Assembly: GCA_905197955.1 (NCBI GenBank)
Contig: CAJKAR010000067.1
Span: 1 to 14,700 of the forward strand
From: an uncultured Lentisphaeria bacterium
GTDB lineage: Bacteria; Verrucomicrobiota; Lentisphaeria; Victivallales; UBA1829
Length of the DNA: 14,700 bases
Reading direction: 5' to 3'
The number at the start of each line of letters is the position of its first letter. Position 1 is the first letter of the stretch. Below, piece by piece: positions 14,232 to 14,700 of this stretch. The notes under the pieces were generated by a model. That model was given only the letters and a program-made list of their open reading frames with translations, did no database searches and was not told the DNA's origin. The translations under genes and the position numbers were made by a program.

Positions 14232-14585
14232 ATGAAAAGCATTTATGTAGGCAATCTGCCTTACAGTGCAACAGAACAGGAAGTCAGAGACTTTTTCGGC
14301 TCCTTCGGAGAAGTAAAGCTGGTAAAACTCGTAATCGACAGAGAAACTAACAGACCGAAAGGCTTCGGATTCGTCGAAATGGACGATGCCGCGGCTCAGG
14401 AGGCGATTCAGGCGCTCGACGGACAGGAGTTCGGGGGAAGACGACTCCGTGTCAATGAAGCCAGAGAAAGAGCGGAACGGCCGCGTTCCTTCGGGGACCG
14501 TCCGCAGAGACGTTTCGACGGACCTCGTGGAAACGGCGGATTCCGCCCCCGGGGTGAACGCCCCCAGAGATCAGCGGAATATTGA
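14232..14585 (+). CDS. Small RRM-domain RNA-binding protein
   Basis: This 117-residue protein has one RNA recognition motif (about 2-78) with RNP2 IYVGNLPY (4-11) and RNP1 KGFGFVEM (43-50), including the aromatic residues that stack on RNA bases. The tail (79-117) is rich in Arg, Gly, Pro and Phe (RRFDGPRGNGGFRPRG), which adds nonspecific RNA affinity. It resembles the Rbp proteins of cyanobacteria and other bacteria, often cold-induced and thought to act in RNA stability or translation. The start at 14232 begins the RRM directly and has GGAG at 14217-14220, an 11-base spacing; an in-frame ATG at 14154 lies in the leader hairpins and is rejected. It ends with a strong terminator and appears monocistronic. 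Confidence 0.93.
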   Translation: MKSIYVGNLPYSATEQEVRDFFGSFGEVKLVKLVIDRETNRPKGFGFVEMDDAAAQEAIQALDGQEFGGRRLRVNEARERAERPRSFGDRPQRRFDGPRGNGGFRPRGERPQRSAEY

Positions 14586-14620
14586 TTCCGTCTGAAATTC
14601 GCATTCTTTTCCCGACGACC

Positions 14621-14642
14621 TCCCGGCGCCGGGATTTTTTTT
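14621..14642 (+). terminator. Strong intrinsic terminator of the RNA-binding protein gene
   Basis: The perfect palindrome TCCCGGCGCCGGGA (14621-14634) is followed immediately by eight T. It lies 35 bp after the stop codon and is the clearest intrinsic terminator in the window. Confidence 0.85.
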
Positions 14643-14650
14643 ATCAACAG

Positions 14651-14694
14651 GAGCCGAAGGCTCGGTGCAGGTCCGTGACCTGCTTCGGTCCAGC
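14651..14694 (+). repeat. REP-like palindromic element, copy B
   Basis: A first small hairpin GAGCC-GAA-GGCTC (14651-14663) overlaps the element core: CTCGGT, a perfect 7-bp stem GCAGGTC/GACCTGC with loop CGT (14667-14683), TTC, then GGTCCAGC (14687-14694). An alternative pairing joins CCGAA (14654-14658) with TTCGG (14684-14688) around the central stem. It starts 8 bp after the terminator T-tract. Copy A at 10-45 shares both flanks and the architecture. It may continue past the window edge. Confidence 0.55.
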
Positions 14695-14700
14695 TGAATA

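Overview
The window is an ordinary-looking chromosomal segment from a diderm (Gram-negative-type) bacterium. It has moderately high GC, strong use of GGA/CCG/TCC codons, and AT-rich short intergenic gaps. The diderm call rests on a Lol-type lipoprotein-release ABC transporter and on an RND efflux pump with a lipoprotein adaptor. Several promoters share a -35/-10 layout (TTGCAA or TTGACA, about 17 bp, TATnTT-like). The phylum cannot be fixed from the sequence; a PVC-group relative (for example Lentisphaerota/Verrucomicrobiota) is a guess only.

Left block (1-3598). Two minus-strand transporters come first: a sodium/proton:amino-acid symporter of the SLC1/DAACS family, and a YeiH-family putative sulfate exporter. 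Divergent from the latter is a LysR-type regulator of the CysB/YeiE kind. The yeiH-lysR gap holds an inverted repeat matching a LysR box at the expected distance from a candidate yeiH -10. The symporter has its own promoter with nested inverted repeats, and a terminator at the left window edge.

Middle block (3760-9177). A tight co-directional trio is proC, then a single LolC/E-type permease, then LolD; the last two overlap by 8 bp. Next comes a two-component pair (OmpR/PhoB-type regulator, PhoR-like PAS kinase) behind a near-consensus promoter.

Right block (9178-14700). An RND tripartite pump operon (lipoprotein adaptor plus HAE1-type inner-membrane pump) follows the two-component genes. Its upstream region carries an 11-bp-period direct repeat that looks like a PhoB-type box, suggesting the adjacent regulator controls it. 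The pump lacks the usual acidic pair in TM4 and the lysine in TM10. A 506-bp gap follows, with a minus-strand terminator-like hairpin, a perfect A8-CG-T8 palindrome, a promoter and a structured leader for a small RRM RNA-binding protein, whose gene ends in a strong intrinsic terminator.

The most unusual feature is a pair of related palindromic elements at the two window ends. Each sits directly after a transcription terminator, in the same orientation relative to the gene it follows. Both have a 7-bp stem with a 3-nt loop between conserved CTCGG and GGTCCAGC flanks, while the stem sequence differs and pairing is kept. I found no insertion sequence, CRISPR array, tRNA or rRNA.
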